Positions 1 through 9,747 of a DNA stretch of 64,000 nt are shown here, in pieces. A model generated the notes under the pieces. That model had not been told where the DNA came from and searched no databases. It saw nothing but the letters and a program-made list of their open reading frames with translations. The stretch comes from Rhizobium sp. AQ_MP (GTDB lineage Bacteria > Pseudomonadota > Alphaproteobacteria > Rhizobiales > Rhizobiaceae): NCBI RefSeq assembly GCF_014237835.1, contig NZ_JACJVI010000005.1:248001-312000 (forward strand). Direction: 5' to 3'. The translations under genes were made by a program, and so were the position numbers. Position 1 is the stretch's first letter. Each line of letters opens with the position of its first letter.

Positions 1-203
1 GGGGGTTTGATTTTGTTGGAGGATTTTTGGAATTCATCCCCCTTGCCAGAACCTCAAAGGCAGAAAGTTCCACTGTCTGCCGAAACACGATGCACTGGAG
101 AACAAAAAAAGTCGCCGATCCTTGATCCCGCCAAGAATGGAACGGCTCGCAATTGGGTTGAATAGCATTATTCTTTCTCCCAATGATGGAGGAGGTCTTT
201 GGC

Positions 204-1799
204 ATGCTTTCAGTGGCTCAGGTTACTAAGTCGCGCCTAGTGCTTGCGACAGGCGGATGCGTAAAGCAGAAGGCCACTCCGATTGAGACATTCGAGAATG
301 TGCGGCATCACATCATGCGCTATGTTTCTCGTAAAATTAGCGGCCTTCCTCAAGACCTTAAACTATTGGAATCTTACGAGAACATTGACGGCAGTGTCAC
401 GACGTCGTCGCTTGCAACCGATGCGGGATCAATTTGGATAGTGCGTTTCAGCGAGCCCGATGAAGGGACCCCAGGGCGCTCTTGGGTCGTGGAACTCAGC
501 GTTGGGATGTTTGATAGCGAGGTGCTGCTAGGGTGCCGGTTGTACTGCTACTCTCGCAATTACGATTTCGACTTTGAGCGATCCGTCCCGCGCGGGGTTC
601 GCGCGATTGTGGAGAGCATCGGCTTATCGGAGTACGGTGTGTCGCTTAAGTCTGTAGCCGCAAAGATCGAAACTGAAGCGGACGTGGGCTTCCTAACTAA
701 GTTAATCAAGAACCCCGCAAGATGGCGAAACGTCGTAGTGATCTCCAGTGACGAGGGTAATCGAACGCTTGTCGATGCGGATCGGCTGGCGAAGAGCATG
801 AGTGGAGTCGCGCACGTTTACACCATCACTCCACAGGCATCTTATCTATTGTCCGCAGTCATCGGTAGAGAGCTGTCTGTATTCGATAGAGGTTTGCGCA
901 TATACCGCCCCGCGTTTTCTGACTTTGATGACAAGTCGCAGCACCCATTGGTGCTGCGGCGTCAGCTAGTAAGTGCGTCAGATGTTCAGCATGGCGGGTA
1001 TGAGTACTGGATCAAGGAGCTATGTTTTCAGGCTTCAGTAGAGCGAAAGGACCTTGCTCAAAGGGTCCCGAGCTTTGTCGATGTTCGGCTTGCCGCTTCC
1101 ATGGTACACCTTAATTCTCTAACTGGAGCAGGAGGCGCCAAAGCGGAGGAGGTTATTTCCGCCGAGCGCAGAGCTAGAATGGCTGCCGAAACTCAGGCGG
1201 AACAATCGTTTTCGCTTGCTGTTCAAGAAGAAGAGCTTCGAGCAGAGGTGGAGCTGCAGCGTGATAGTTATCGGTCGCAATTACTTGCCGCACAGAGTCG
1301 TATTGAAGCTTTGGAAGCTCGGCTGGTTTCAGCGGGAAAACTTGCGGAGATTGGGGAGCGGCCAAGCAGCTACTCGGACATCCCCGAGTGGGTCGAAACC
1401 AATTTTGCAGGTAAGTTGATTCTACATTCACGTGTGCAGCGGGGATTGAAATCAGCCGTCTTTGAGGATCTGAATATCGTATGTGACACCTTATCCTTGC
1501 TTGCAAACGAGTATCGTCAAGTCTGCTTGGGGCAGATGAGAAAAGATGAATTTGAGCAAATTCTGCGTGAAAAACACCTTGATATGAGCGGTTCCATTAG
1601 TGAGAGTAGGGCAAGAGAATATGGCGACGAATATTATGTCCAGTGGGGAGGAAAAAAAGAGTTCCTGCACGGCCATGTGCAAAAGGGAAATTCTCGCGAG
1701 GAGCGCTACTGCTTACGAATATACTTCTTTTGGAGCCCGCGCGACGGGATCGTCGTAGTTGGTTGGTTGCCTTCACACCTAAAGAATAGATTGTCGTGA
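204..1799 (+). CDS. Unrecognised 531-aa protein with central coiled coil and toxin-like C-terminal segment
   Basis: I do not recognise this family. The frame opens at 183, but a strong GGAGGAGGT lies seven bases before the ATG at 204, which I take as the start. An N-terminal alpha/beta part (about residues 1-300) is followed by a charged coiled coil (about 310-380, rich in A, E, R and Q). The last 65 residues are rich in aromatic and beta-forming residues and end in LRIYFFW and VVVGWLPSHL, reminiscent of small toxin-like domains; that comparison is only an impression. No signal peptide or membrane segment is seen. The gene stands alone beside uvrB and is less G+C-rich than its neighbours, so recent acquisition and a defence role are possible but unproven. 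Confidence 0.8.
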   Translation: MLSVAQVTKSRLVLATGGCVKQKATPIETFENVRHHIMRYVSRKISGLPQDLKLLESYENIDGSVTTSSLATDAGSIWIVRFSEPDEGTPGRSWVVELSVGMFDSEVLLGCRLYCYSRNYDFDFERSVPRGVRAIVESIGLSEYGVSLKSVAAKIETEADVGFLTKLIKNPARWRNVVVISSDEGNRTLVDADRLAKSMSGVAHVYTITPQASYLLSAVIGRELSVFDRGLRIYRPAFSDFDDKSQHPLVLRRQLVSASDVQHGGYEYWIKELCFQASVERKDLAQRVPSFVDVRLAASMVHLNSLTGAGGAKAEEVISAERRARMAAETQAEQSFSLAVQEEELRAEVELQRDSYRSQLLAAQSRIEALEARLVSAGKLAEIGERPSSYSDIPEWVETNFAGKLILHSRVQRGLKSAVFEDLNIVCDTLSLLANEYRQVCLGQMRKDEFEQILREKHLDMSGSISESRAREYGDEYYVQWGGKKEFLHGHVQKGNSREERYCLRIYFFWSPRDGIVVVGWLPSHLKNRLS

Positions 1800-1815
1800 G
1801 TTCTTGGATATCTGC

Positions 1816-1962
1816 TTATGTCCGCGACAACAGCCACACCAACCCGACCACCAGCGCCACCGCCACACCCCGCACAAGCCATCTCACACTGCGGGAGCGG
1901 CTGCGCCAGCCGGCGGTCATGTAACTGAGGATATCAGAAAGCAGGGCTGCGAGGTCTTGCAT
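1816..1962 (-). CDS. Small 48-aa single-pass membrane protein (putative)
   Basis: A 48-codon frame reads MQDLAALLSDILSYM, then an Arg/Ser-rich stretch, then one hydrophobic segment (GVAVALVVGLVWLLS) near the C-terminus. This positive-inside layout suits a small inner-membrane protein. It lies downstream of uvrB on the same strand and ends 16 bases from the convergent stop at 1799. No clear Shine-Dalgarno site precedes the ATG, and a shorter start exists at 1920, so the call is tentative. Confidence 0.4.
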   Translation of the reverse strand: MQDLAALLSDILSYMTAGWRSRSRSVRWLVRGVAVALVVGLVWLLSRT

Positions 1963-1999
1963 TGGGATCCGCGAGTGGTGTCCGTTGAAGTTGCACTCT

Positions 2000-2083
2000 G
2001 CCCCTCCCTAACCCTCCCCACAAGGGGGAGGGGATGCCCCTCATCCGCCCTTCGGGCACCTTCTCCCCGTAAACGGGGAGAAG
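2000..2083. repeat. Intergenic double-hairpin repeat, CCCTCCC family
   Basis: Two consecutive G/C-rich hairpins (CCCTCCCC/GGGGGAGGG and CTTCTCCCCG/CGGGGAGAAG) are joined by a CTCATCCGCCCTTCGGGCACC linker-like segment. Related copies occur at 20321-20355 and 36051-36109. The element directly follows the uvrB stop and may also act as its transcription terminator. Confidence 0.7.
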
Positions 2084-2089
2084 GAGGGG

Positions 2090-5000
2090 TCAGCGCCCCG
2101 GCCGTCCCGTCTTGCCCTTGGTGCGGCCCTTGCGCTTGAGGTCCATCGGATCCTCGTAGGAGCCGGCGCCAGCGCGGGCGCGGATGATGGGGCGGGGGTC
2201 GTCGGAAACCCTTGAGCCTGGGGTACCCCCCTCTGTCGCCTGCGGCGACATCTCCCCCACAGGGGGGGAGAGCGGGCTGCGGGCCGGCTCGGGCTTCGGC
2301 TTTTCCGGGATCTTGCCGGTGACCGGTTTTTCGGTGCGGCCGACGGTCATTTCGTCGAGAGTGTTCTTGCGGAAGTAGGAGCTTCCCGCGCCGGATGTCG
2401 GCATGGGGACCGCGCCGTCGGCGCCCATGTCGTCGAGATGGGGTTTGGAGAAATAGCTGCCCTTGCCCTGCGGAGCGCCGGATTTGTTGCGGCCGGAGGG
2501 GGAGATGCGGGGTGCGCTTGAGGTTGGGGTACCCCCCTCTGTCCTGCCGGACATCTCCCCCTCAAGGGGGGAGATCGATGTGGGGCCGGTGTTGCGGCCC
2601 TTGCCGCCTTCCACCGCCTTCGCCTCTTGCTTGGCGATCGGGTCGTCCATGGCGGCGAGTTCGGCGGCCTTGAGGCGTTTGATTTCGTCGCGCAGGCGGG
2701 CGGCCTTTTCGAAGTCGAGGTCGGCGGCGGCGTCGCGCATGTCCTTTTCCAGCGCGTTGAGATGGGCCTGGAGATTGTTGCCGACGAGGTGGCCGCCATC
2801 GGCGAAACCCTTGCCGGAGACGCCGGAGATATCGGCGCGGACGTGGTCGCGCTCGTAGACCGAGTCGAGGATGTCGGAGATGCGGGCCTTGACCGATTCC
2901 GGCGTGATGCCGTGTTCGATGTTGTAGGCCATCTGCTTTTCGCGGCGGCGGGCGGTCTCGTCCATGGCGCGCTGCATGGAGCCGGTGATCTGGTCGGCAT
3001 AGAGGATGACCTTGCCGTCGACGTTTCGCGCGGCGCGGCCGATGGTCTGGATGAGCGAGGTTTCCGAGCGGAGGAAACCTTCCTTGTCGGCATCGAGGAT
3101 GGCGACGAAGCCGCATTCGGGGATGTCGAGGCCCTCGCGCAGCAGGTTGATGCCGACGAGCACGTCGAAGGCGCCGAGGCGCAAGTCGCGGATGATCTCG
3201 ATGCGCTCCAGCGTGTCGATGTCGGAATGCATGTAGCGGACGCGCACGCCCTGTTCATGCAGGTATTCGGTCAAGTCCTCGGCCATGCGTTTGGTGAGCA
3301 CGGTGACGAGGGTGCGGTAACCCTTCTGCGCGGTTTCGCGGATCTCGCCGAGCACGTCGTCGACCTGGGTCTTGGCCGAGCGGATCTCGACCGGCGGGTC
3401 GATCAGGCCCGTGGGGCGGATGACCTGTTCGGCAAAGACGCCACCGGCCGCTTCCATCTCCCAATTGCCGGGGGTGGCGGAGACGGCGACCGTCTGCGGG
3501 CGCATGGCGTCCCATTCCTCGAAGCGCAAGGGGCGGTTGTCCATGCAGGAGGGCAGGCGGAAGCCGTATTCGGCGAGCGTCGCCTTGCGGCGGAAGTCGC
3601 CGCGATACATGCCGCCGATCTGCGGGATGGTGACGTGGCTCTCGTCGATGAAGATCAGGGCGTTGTCGGGGATGTATTCGAAGAGCGTCGGCGGCGGCTC
3701 GCCGGGCTTGCGGCCGGTGAGGTAGCGGGAATAGTTCTCGATGCCGGCGCAGGAGCCGGTGGCTTCGAGCATTTCGATATCGTATTTCGTGCGCTGTTCG
3801 AGGCGCTGGGCTTCGAGCAGGCGGCCGGCGCTCTCGAGCTCGGCGAGGCGGTGCCTGAGCTCGTCCTTGATCGACTTGATGGCGCCGTTCAGCGTCGGGC
3901 GCGGGGTCACGTAGTGGCTGTTGGCGTAGATCTTCACCGACTTCATCTCGCCGGTCTTCTTGCCGGTGAGCGGATCGAATTCGGTGATGCTCTCGATCTC
4001 GTCGCCGAACAGCGTGATGCGCCAGGCGGCATCTTCCAGGTGGGCGGGGAAGATTTCGATCGTATCGCCGCGCACCCGGAAGGAGCCGCGGACGAAGTTG
4101 ATCTCCTGGCGCTTGTATTGCTGGGCGACGAGGTCGGCGAGCAGCTGGCGCTGGTCGATGCGGTCGCCGACCTGCATCTGGAAGGTCATGGCGGTGTAGG
4201 TTTCGACCGAGCCGATACCATAGATGCAGGAGACGGAGGCGACGATGATGCAGTCGTCGCGCTCCAGGATGGCGCGGGTGGCGGCGTGGCGCATGCGGTC
4301 GATCTGTTCGTTGATCGAACTCTCCTTCTCGATGAAGGTATCCGAGCGCGGCACATAGGCTTCCGGCTGGTAGTAGTCGTAATAGGAGACGAAATATTCG
4401 ACCGCATTGTCGGGGAAGAAGTTCTTGAACTCGGAATAGAGCTGGGCGGCGAGCGTCTTGTTCGGCGCCAGGATGACGGCCGGGCGCTGGGTTTCCTCGA
4501 TCACCTTGGCCATGGTGAAGGTCTTGCCCGAGCCGGTGACGCCGAGCAGGACCTGGGACCGCTCGCCGGAATTCAGGCCCTCGACAAGGTCGCGGATGGC
4601 GGTCGGCTGGTCGCCGGCGGGCTTGTAGTCGGAGGCCATGCGGATGGCGACGCCGCCTTCGGATTTCGCCGGGCGATGCGGGCGGTGGGGCACCCAGAGC
4701 TCGCCGTTCTTGAAGAGCGGATTGCCGCTCTCGATCAGCTTCGAGAGGGCCTCGACCGTGGCGGTGACGGCGCCGGTGGCGAGCGACTGGGCTTCCTCGA
4801 GCGAGACGTCCATGCCGGCGATCGGATTGAGGCCGGCCGCGGCGCGGGTCTTCGGGTCCGAGGAGGCGCCGATCGAGACGCCGCGGGAGGTTTTGGAGGC
4901 GGTGGTGTTTTTCGCCGTGGTGGATTTCTGCGCTTTTTCGAGCGCCACCTTCTCGGCGTGCTTGCGCGCCTCTACCTCGATCTTCTTGCGGTGCTTGCCG

Positions 5001-5170
5001 GCCTTGGAGGCCAGTTCGCGCTGGCTCTCGACCGTCGAGGCCTCGGCCTCGGCCTCCAATTGCTTCACCCAGTCGGAGACGGAGCCGGAGAGCGGCGCGC
5101 CTTCGAACGGAGTTTGCGGGGCTTCCTCGAAACGATCAGAGGGGGCGGAGGATTTGGGAGATCTGGCCAT
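2090..5170 (-). CDS. uvrB: UvrABC excision nuclease subunit B, long form with repeat-derived insertions
   Basis: UvrB is the DNA-damage-verifying helicase-like subunit of nucleotide excision repair, working with UvrA and UvrC in the cytoplasm. The core starts near residue 180 ([12 protein letters not shown]) and carries Walker A GVTGSGKT at 210-217, the beta-hairpin region ([12 protein letters not shown]) and helicase motifs. The UvrC-binding UVR motif ([12 protein letters not shown]) lies near 810-840. At 1026 aa it greatly exceeds the roughly 670 aa of E. coli UvrB. A charged N-terminal extension of about 175 residues and a C-terminal tail of about 180 residues explain this. The tail contains two translated copies of a palindromic repeat (about residues 865-882 and 967-984), both in frame. 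Confidence 0.97.
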   Translation of the reverse strand: MARSPKSSAPSDRFEEAPQTPFEGAPLSGSVSDWVKQLEAEAEASTVESQRELASKAGKHRKKIEVEARKHAEKVALEKAQKSTTAKNTTASKTSRGVSIGASSDPKTRAAAGLNPIAGMDVSLEEAQSLATGAVTATVEALSKLIESGNPLFKNGELWVPHRPHRPAKSEGGVAIRMASDYKPAGDQPTAIRDLVEGLNSGERSQVLLGVTGSGKTFTMAKVIEETQRPAVILAPNKTLAAQLYSEFKNFFPDNAVEYFVSYYDYYQPEAYVPRSDTFIEKESSINEQIDRMRHAATRAILERDDCIIVASVSCIYGIGSVETYTAMTFQMQVGDRIDQRQLLADLVAQQYKRQEINFVRGSFRVRGDTIEIFPAHLEDAAWRITLFGDEIESITEFDPLTGKKTGEMKSVKIYANSHYVTPRPTLNGAIKSIKDELRHRLAELESAGRLLEAQRLEQRTKYDIEMLEATGSCAGIENYSRYLTGRKPGEPPPTLFEYIPDNALIFIDESHVTIPQIGGMYRGDFRRKATLAEYGFRLPSCMDNRPLRFEEWDAMRPQTVAVSATPGNWEMEAAGGVFAEQVIRPTGLIDPPVEIRSAKTQVDDVLGEIRETAQKGYRTLVTVLTKRMAEDLTEYLHEQGVRVRYMHSDIDTLERIEIIRDLRLGAFDVLVGINLLREGLDIPECGFVAILDADKEGFLRSETSLIQTIGRAARNVDGKVILYADQITGSMQRAMDETARRREKQMAYNIEHGITPESVKARISDILDSVYERDHVRADISGVSGKGFADGGHLVGNNLQAHLNALEKDMRDAAADLDFEKAARLRDEIKRLKAAELAAMDDPIAKQEAKAVEGGKGRNTGPTSISPLEGEMSGRTEGGTPTSSAPRISPSGRNKSGAPQGKGSYFSKPHLDDMGADGAVPMPTSGAGSSYFRKNTLDEMTVGRTEKPVTGKIPEKPKPEPARSPLSPPVGEMSPQATEGGTPGSRVSDDPRPIIRARAGAGSYEDPMDLKRKGRTKGKTGRPGR
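2220..2270. repeat. Palindromic element inside uvrB (copy A)
   Basis: The copy reads GGGGTACCCCCCTCTGTC, then a TGTCGCC/GGCGACA hairpin, then CTCCCCC/GGGGGAG. It matches the intergenic copies at 15969 and 29174 nearly base for base. In the uvrB frame it encodes [17 protein letters not shown] without a stop or frameshift. Confidence 0.85.
2526..2574. repeat. Palindromic element inside uvrB (copy B)
   Basis: This is a second copy of the GGTACCCCCCTCTGTC...GACATCTCCCCC element with the TGTCC/GGACA and TCCCCC/GGGGGGA stems. In the uvrB frame it encodes [16 protein letters not shown], so copies A and B give related peptides (SPxxGEMS...TEGGTP). Confidence 0.85.
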
Positions 5171-5386
5171 GCCCGGAATATGGAGAAGGGCGGCGGCAAA
5201 GGGAAGGGGCGGGGCTGTGATAATCAGAACAAAAACGCAACGTTTGGAGCTGGTTGTTGCCAGCGTGGTGGCAGGAGTATGGAGACGTCAGTGCTTGAAC
5301 ACGTTGTCGCGATGCCAGCCGAGATAATGCGGGTGCGGGCGCAGGTGGCGCGGTCGGGACGATCGGTGCGCTGTCTCTCACGTCGC

Positions 5387-6175
5387 TCAAATAGCAACTG
5401 TCACTTGCGGGCCAGTTGCGGTGATGAGGCGGTCGATCGGCGGGGGCGGTGGGGCGTTGGAAATCAGTTCGTCGACATCTGCGAGATTGGCGAGTTTCAC
5501 CAGGGCTCGGCGGCCGTATTTGCTGGCGTCGACGGCGAGCATGGTGCGTTCTGCCTGACGCATGGCGGCCTGGACGGCTGCCACTTCGGCGTGGTCGTCA
5601 TCGCCGATGTCGCCGGCGGTGTCGATGCCGCTCACGGAGATCACCGCGTGATCGAACTTGAACCGGCCGATGAATTCCGGCGTTTCGGCACGGAAGACGC
5701 CTGCATCGACGGGCCGGACGAAGCCGCCCGGTACGGCCACGGTGAAATCGCTGCCTTCGGCGAGCAGGGTTGCGACCCGCAGGCTGTAGGTGACGATCCG
5801 CAGACCCTGGTGACCGAGCAGGGCCCGGGCGACGGCCTCGCAGGTGGTACCGGTGTCGATGAAGAGGGCTGAGCCGTTCGGGATGCGCTCGGCGACCGCG
5901 GCACCGATCCGTTCCTTGGCTTCGGCGTTCTCAACGCGCCGGGCGCGCAGAACCAGCGGATCGATCGGTTGCGCCAGCGTCGCACCGCCATGCAGCCGTC
6001 GGACCTTGCCCAGGTGTTCGAGCTCCTGGACATCGCGCCGGGCGGTCTGCGTGGTGACGTCGAAATGCCGAGCGATATCCTCAAGCGAGAGATAGCGCGC
6101 CAGTTCCAACTGGCGCAGCAGCGCGGTCTGGCGCCGCGTCTTCTTGTCCATGGACTCTATCAAGTCAAATCCCAT
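5387..6175 (-). CDS. DeoR-family transcriptional repressor
   Basis: The N-terminal winged helix-turn-helix (LSLEDIARHFDVTTQTARRD) followed by LGKVRRLHGGAT is the DeoR/GlpR signature. The C-terminal half is the DeoRC sensor domain that usually binds a sugar phosphate or polyol phosphate, with the IDTGTTCEAVARAL and VDASKYGRR motifs. Length (262 aa) is normal. An internal ATG at 6151 (MDKKTRRQ) may be the true start, since neither candidate has a strong ribosome site. No transport or catabolic operon is adjacent, so the regulated pathway cannot be inferred. Confidence 0.9.
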   Translation of the reverse strand: MGFDLIESMDKKTRRQTALLRQLELARYLSLEDIARHFDVTTQTARRDVQELEHLGKVRRLHGGATLAQPIDPLVLRARRVENAEAKERIGAAVAERIPNGSALFIDTGTTCEAVARALLGHQGLRIVTYSLRVATLLAEGSDFTVAVPGGFVRPVDAGVFRAETPEFIGRFKFDHAVISVSGIDTAGDIGDDDHAEVAAVQAAMRQAERTMLAVDASKYGRRALVKLANLADVDELISNAPPPPPIDRLITATGPQVTVAI

Positions 6176-6304
6176 TCCCCGGCCGATCCCGGGTTAGAAG
6201 CTATCGCGCCGGCAGGATGGCGGCAATGGATCTCATCGGCAGCACACAGGAACGGGACGGATCGCTCCGTCCTGTTCCCGTTCGGCTGTCGTAAAGACTT
6301 GCGC

Positions 6305-9300
6305 TCAGAACCGGACCTTCAGGCCCGCATTCACGCCATGGGTTCCACCATCCGCCGATAAAGCACCGACATAGTCCAGCGAAAGCGTTGCGCCGGGCTT
6401 GAGATCGAAGCCGACACCTGCCTTGACAAAGGCCGCATCCCTGTTGGCTCCGGTCCCTTCGACCGCGAAGGCGTTGCCACGGGAAAAAGCCAGCTGCGCC
6501 TGGGGTGTATCGCCGAAGGCATGACGCCAGCCGGCTTCACCGGACAGGCGCACCTGCTGATCTCCGAGCATGACCTCGGTTCCGGCCCGCAGACCCAGCG
6601 TCGTGAAGGTCGTGTCGACATCAAAGCCGGAGCCATGGAGGCCTGAGGCACCGCCGCGTTCACCAAAGCTGCCTGCATCGACGTGGACATGGGCGAGCCC
6701 CGCAAAGGGCTCGATCGTGCCATAGGGCATTTCGAAGCCGTAGGCGGCTTCGCCATAGACCTGCAGTGTCAGAACGTCGATGTCGGAGGCGAGGCTTTCC
6801 GTCAGCGTACCGAAGGCGACATTGCGCGATACGTTCACTTTACCATAGGCAGCCGAGGTGCCGTAGCTCAGCCGCAGGCGATCGAGAACGGTCGCGCCAT
6901 AGAGGCCGAGCGTCACCGTATCGGCGTCCGCAGAGGCATTGTAACCGCCACTCGACACAGCCGTCTTGCCATACCCCATCATGACGCCGAGGCGCGTGGA
7001 CGGAGAGGCGAGGGCATCCAGACCAAAGAAAGCACCGCCCGAGTTGCGATCGAGATCTGCAACGCCCGACATTTGCGTGCTGCCGCGCGCGCCAAAGGTA
7101 CTGATCCATGGCTGATAAACCGGATCTGCGAAGGTTTTTGGGTCGAGAGTGCGGAGATGACCGGTCACCGCGTTGCGGGCAAACTGGCTTTCTTCGGCAA
7201 AGGCACCTGCAAGCGAGGGATAGATCTCGCCGGAGAGCTGGCGCAGGCCCGCGTCTGCCGCCCTGACATCAAGCGTGATCATCGCGTCGTAAACAGCGTT
7301 TCCGGTTCCTAAGCCTTCGACGACAGGCGCAACCCTGCGGCCATTGCGAGTGGAGGCGATATCGGCAAAGGCGGTGCTGTTGCGATCGAGGCGCATTTTC
7401 ACGCCATTCGCCCCATAGGTGAGGTTGGGTGCGAGGAAGGCGGCGCTGGTGCCGACGGAGGAGAACGTGCCGGTGATGCCGTTGCCGGCCGTCAGAATGT
7501 CGTAATCGGTCGCCGGCAAATAATTGCCGCTGGTCGGAACGAAGTAAAGCTGGCCGCCGAGGGCGATGGCACCTGTCGCCACCAACTTGTCGGTGTTGCC
7601 GTTGCTGTCCACCTCGACCCGGAAGGTCGAGCCCGGATCGAAGGTGACATTCCCGTTGACTTTCAGCGTGCCGATGGAGTTGCCCGGAGCCAGGACCCCG
7701 CCGCTGGCGATCCTGACGTTACCGACCGTTCCCGCTCCCCCGAGGGTCCCGCCGGCGAGCACCGTGGTCAGTGACGAGGATGCAATGGAGCCGTTCACCG
7801 AGAGGAGGCCCGCTGCGATCCGTGTCTCGCCGGTATAGGTGTTGGTGCCGCGGAGGTCGAGTTCGCCCGCGCCCTGCTTGATCAGTGCCCCCGTGCCGGA
7901 GATCACGCCCTGATGACGCACTTCGTTTTGTGCTTCGGCGATGCTGATGGTGCCGCCAGTGCCTTCCAGACTGATGTCTCGGACCAGAGACTTCATGCCG
8001 AGACCCGCCACCTGCAGTCGGCCGTCGGCCAGACGAAGTCTGGCGCTGGCATTGCCGAGTGCGGCATCCTCGTCGACGATGACCGTTCCGCCGTCGGTGA
8101 TCAGCGTTTCGTCAATGAAGCTGTGATCGTCGATGCAGTAGTCCAGGATCGCCTGACGCAGGCGGCTGTCGGTGCTGGCACAATCAAGCAGCGTCTTCTT
8201 TTCGGCGAGCGTCAGGCCGGACAAGCTTGGCATGCCGTTGTCGTCGGCGATCTGACCGAGATAGAGATCGGTGCGCATGTTGTTCCGCGTCAGGTGGAAC
8301 ACCTTGCCCTTCTCGGCGAAGACGTTGGCGGCAGCGCCCCAAACCAGGCGGTTCTGCCCAGTTGTGCCTTGCGCATCTGTGTATTTCTGGATCGCCGGGC
8401 CAACCCATTTCAAGTCATGGGCGGTTAGCTCATGGTCGCTGAGGGGCGTCTTGCCATCATTTGAGTAGGCGACCTTGTCGATGACCCCGAGATAGGGGTT
8501 CGTCGGATCATCGGCCAGTTTCCACCACTTGCCATAGGGACGGGAAACCAGGAAGTGATCGATCTTGCCGCGGTCCCAGCTCGCCCAGGTATTCGTCTGG
8601 TCTTCGCCTGCGCTTGGCCAGGTCGTGCTGCCGTCCTTGAGCGGATGGGGATTGAACGGCTCGCGCTCCGAGGGGTTCTGCAGGAGCATGAACTGCTTCT
8701 TCAGAATATTGAGGGTCTGCGGCGTGTTGCCGGCGACGGGATAGGTTTCCGGTGCGAACATCCCATCCGGAATTTGCTGATTGGTCAGAGTCTGACCTCG
8801 GTTCGCCGCGATGAAGGCGTCGAGCGCTGCCCGGTCCAGGGCATATTCCGTCAACAGCCGATAGTAGAAGCTGTTGTTCGATTTCAGGTAGTCCCGAAGC
8901 AGAAGCTTCTGCTGGTCGACATGGTGGAGGCCGCGCTCCGAGACATCTCCGGCATTGAAGTCGCCGGCTACGATGACAGGACCGTCGATGGTGCGAGACC
9001 AGTTGACCAGATTGCGTGCTTCGGAGATGCGTGCCGTGGACTGGTCGGCATAGTCGAAATGGACCGAAGCAAGCGTTGTCTGGGGCAGCTTGTTCTGTTC
9101 GCCGAGCGTGACATAGGCGAAACGATTGCCCTGGGTGCCGCTACCGGACACGCTTCCAGGAGTCGCAGCCAGACGAGTGGTAATGCCTGTGTCGCCGGTC
9201 TGCGTACTGGTGTATTCGCCGAGACCTTCATTGCGCAGAATGCCGGGGATCTGAGCGGTGTAGGCGCTGTTGGCGCGCAGTTCCTGCCAGGCGAAGACGT

Positions 9301-9517
9301 CGTAGTTGCCGTTCTTCAGGAAGTTGGAGATGCGGGTGAGATCGCTGGCAAAACGATCATTCCAGGTATTGATGGTAATGAGACGAAAGGTCCCGTCTGC
9401 CGCGCCCGCCGAAGCAGCCGTTCCATAAATGGCGGCGCAGCAGACCGCGATCGCAAGGATCGACGTGCTGCTGCGCCGGGCAATATTTCCTGCCTTAAAA
9501 TGTACTTTTTGTGACAT
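6305..9517 (-). CDS. Autotransporter with endonuclease/exonuclease/phosphatase passenger
   Basis: This is a secreted or surface-anchored protein of 1070 aa. The ATG at 9517 follows GGAG by eight bases; an upstream ATG at 9547 is less likely. A signal peptide (about 1-38) precedes an EEP-fold domain of roughly 350 residues with the metal and catalytic motifs TINTW, WQEL, GDFNAGD, KIDHFLV and SDHEL, typical of extracellular nucleases or phosphodiesterases. A beta-helix stretch with an autotransporter-associated repeat (GAGELDLRGTNTYTGET) follows, then a C-terminal beta-barrel of about 270 residues ending in Phe (LKVRF). The passenger likely cleaves DNA or phosphodiesters outside the cell; the substrate is inferred from fold only. 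Confidence 0.92.
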   Translation of the reverse strand: MSQKVHFKAGNIARRSSTSILAIAVCCAAIYGTAASAGAADGTFRLITINTWNDRFASDLTRISNFLKNGNYDVFAWQELRANSAYTAQIPGILRNEGLGEYTSTQTGDTGITTRLAATPGSVSGSGTQGNRFAYVTLGEQNKLPQTTLASVHFDYADQSTARISEARNLVNWSRTIDGPVIVAGDFNAGDVSERGLHHVDQQKLLLRDYLKSNNSFYYRLLTEYALDRAALDAFIAANRGQTLTNQQIPDGMFAPETYPVAGNTPQTLNILKKQFMLLQNPSEREPFNPHPLKDGSTTWPSAGEDQTNTWASWDRGKIDHFLVSRPYGKWWKLADDPTNPYLGVIDKVAYSNDGKTPLSDHELTAHDLKWVGPAIQKYTDAQGTTGQNRLVWGAAANVFAEKGKVFHLTRNNMRTDLYLGQIADDNGMPSLSGLTLAEKKTLLDCASTDSRLRQAILDYCIDDHSFIDETLITDGGTVIVDEDAALGNASARLRLADGRLQVAGLGMKSLVRDISLEGTGGTISIAEAQNEVRHQGVISGTGALIKQGAGELDLRGTNTYTGETRIAAGLLSVNGSIASSSLTTVLAGGTLGGAGTVGNVRIASGGVLAPGNSIGTLKVNGNVTFDPGSTFRVEVDSNGNTDKLVATGAIALGGQLYFVPTSGNYLPATDYDILTAGNGITGTFSSVGTSAAFLAPNLTYGANGVKMRLDRNSTAFADIASTRNGRRVAPVVEGLGTGNAVYDAMITLDVRAADAGLRQLSGEIYPSLAGAFAEESQFARNAVTGHLRTLDPKTFADPVYQPWISTFGARGSTQMSGVADLDRNSGGAFFGLDALASPSTRLGVMMGYGKTAVSSGGYNASADADTVTLGLYGATVLDRLRLSYGTSAAYGKVNVSRNVAFGTLTESLASDIDVLTLQVYGEAAYGFEMPYGTIEPFAGLAHVHVDAGSFGERGGASGLHGSGFDVDTTFTTLGLRAGTEVMLGDQQVRLSGEAGWRHAFGDTPQAQLAFSRGNAFAVEGTGANRDAAFVKAGVGFDLKPGATLSLDYVGALSADGGTHGVNAGLKVRF

Positions 9518-9747
9518 TATTATCGCTCCGTAAAATGCAAACGTCATGAAACAGAGGAAAAATCTCTGTTGCCGCGCGTTATTACAGAGGCAAATGTAAC
9601 CTTTATGACATTTTGAGGCGCAGGCATGATGCAGCGCTCACGGCGCCGGCTGTTTTGGCCGACGCTCGTGCATTGTCTGGCGATGAAGCTTGTCGCTCCC
9701 CGTGAGCAGGCGGGGCTCACGGGAGCTGCACCCAGCTGGTTTGGAGG

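Noticed and set aside
2627-5872. Long plus-strand open frame antisense to uvrB (over 1000 codons)
   Set aside because: Composition is the mirror of G+C-rich uvrB codons, with no domain or ribosome site. Similar long antisense frames over the RamA-like, MTHFR, MttB-like and MacB-like genes were rejected for the same reason.
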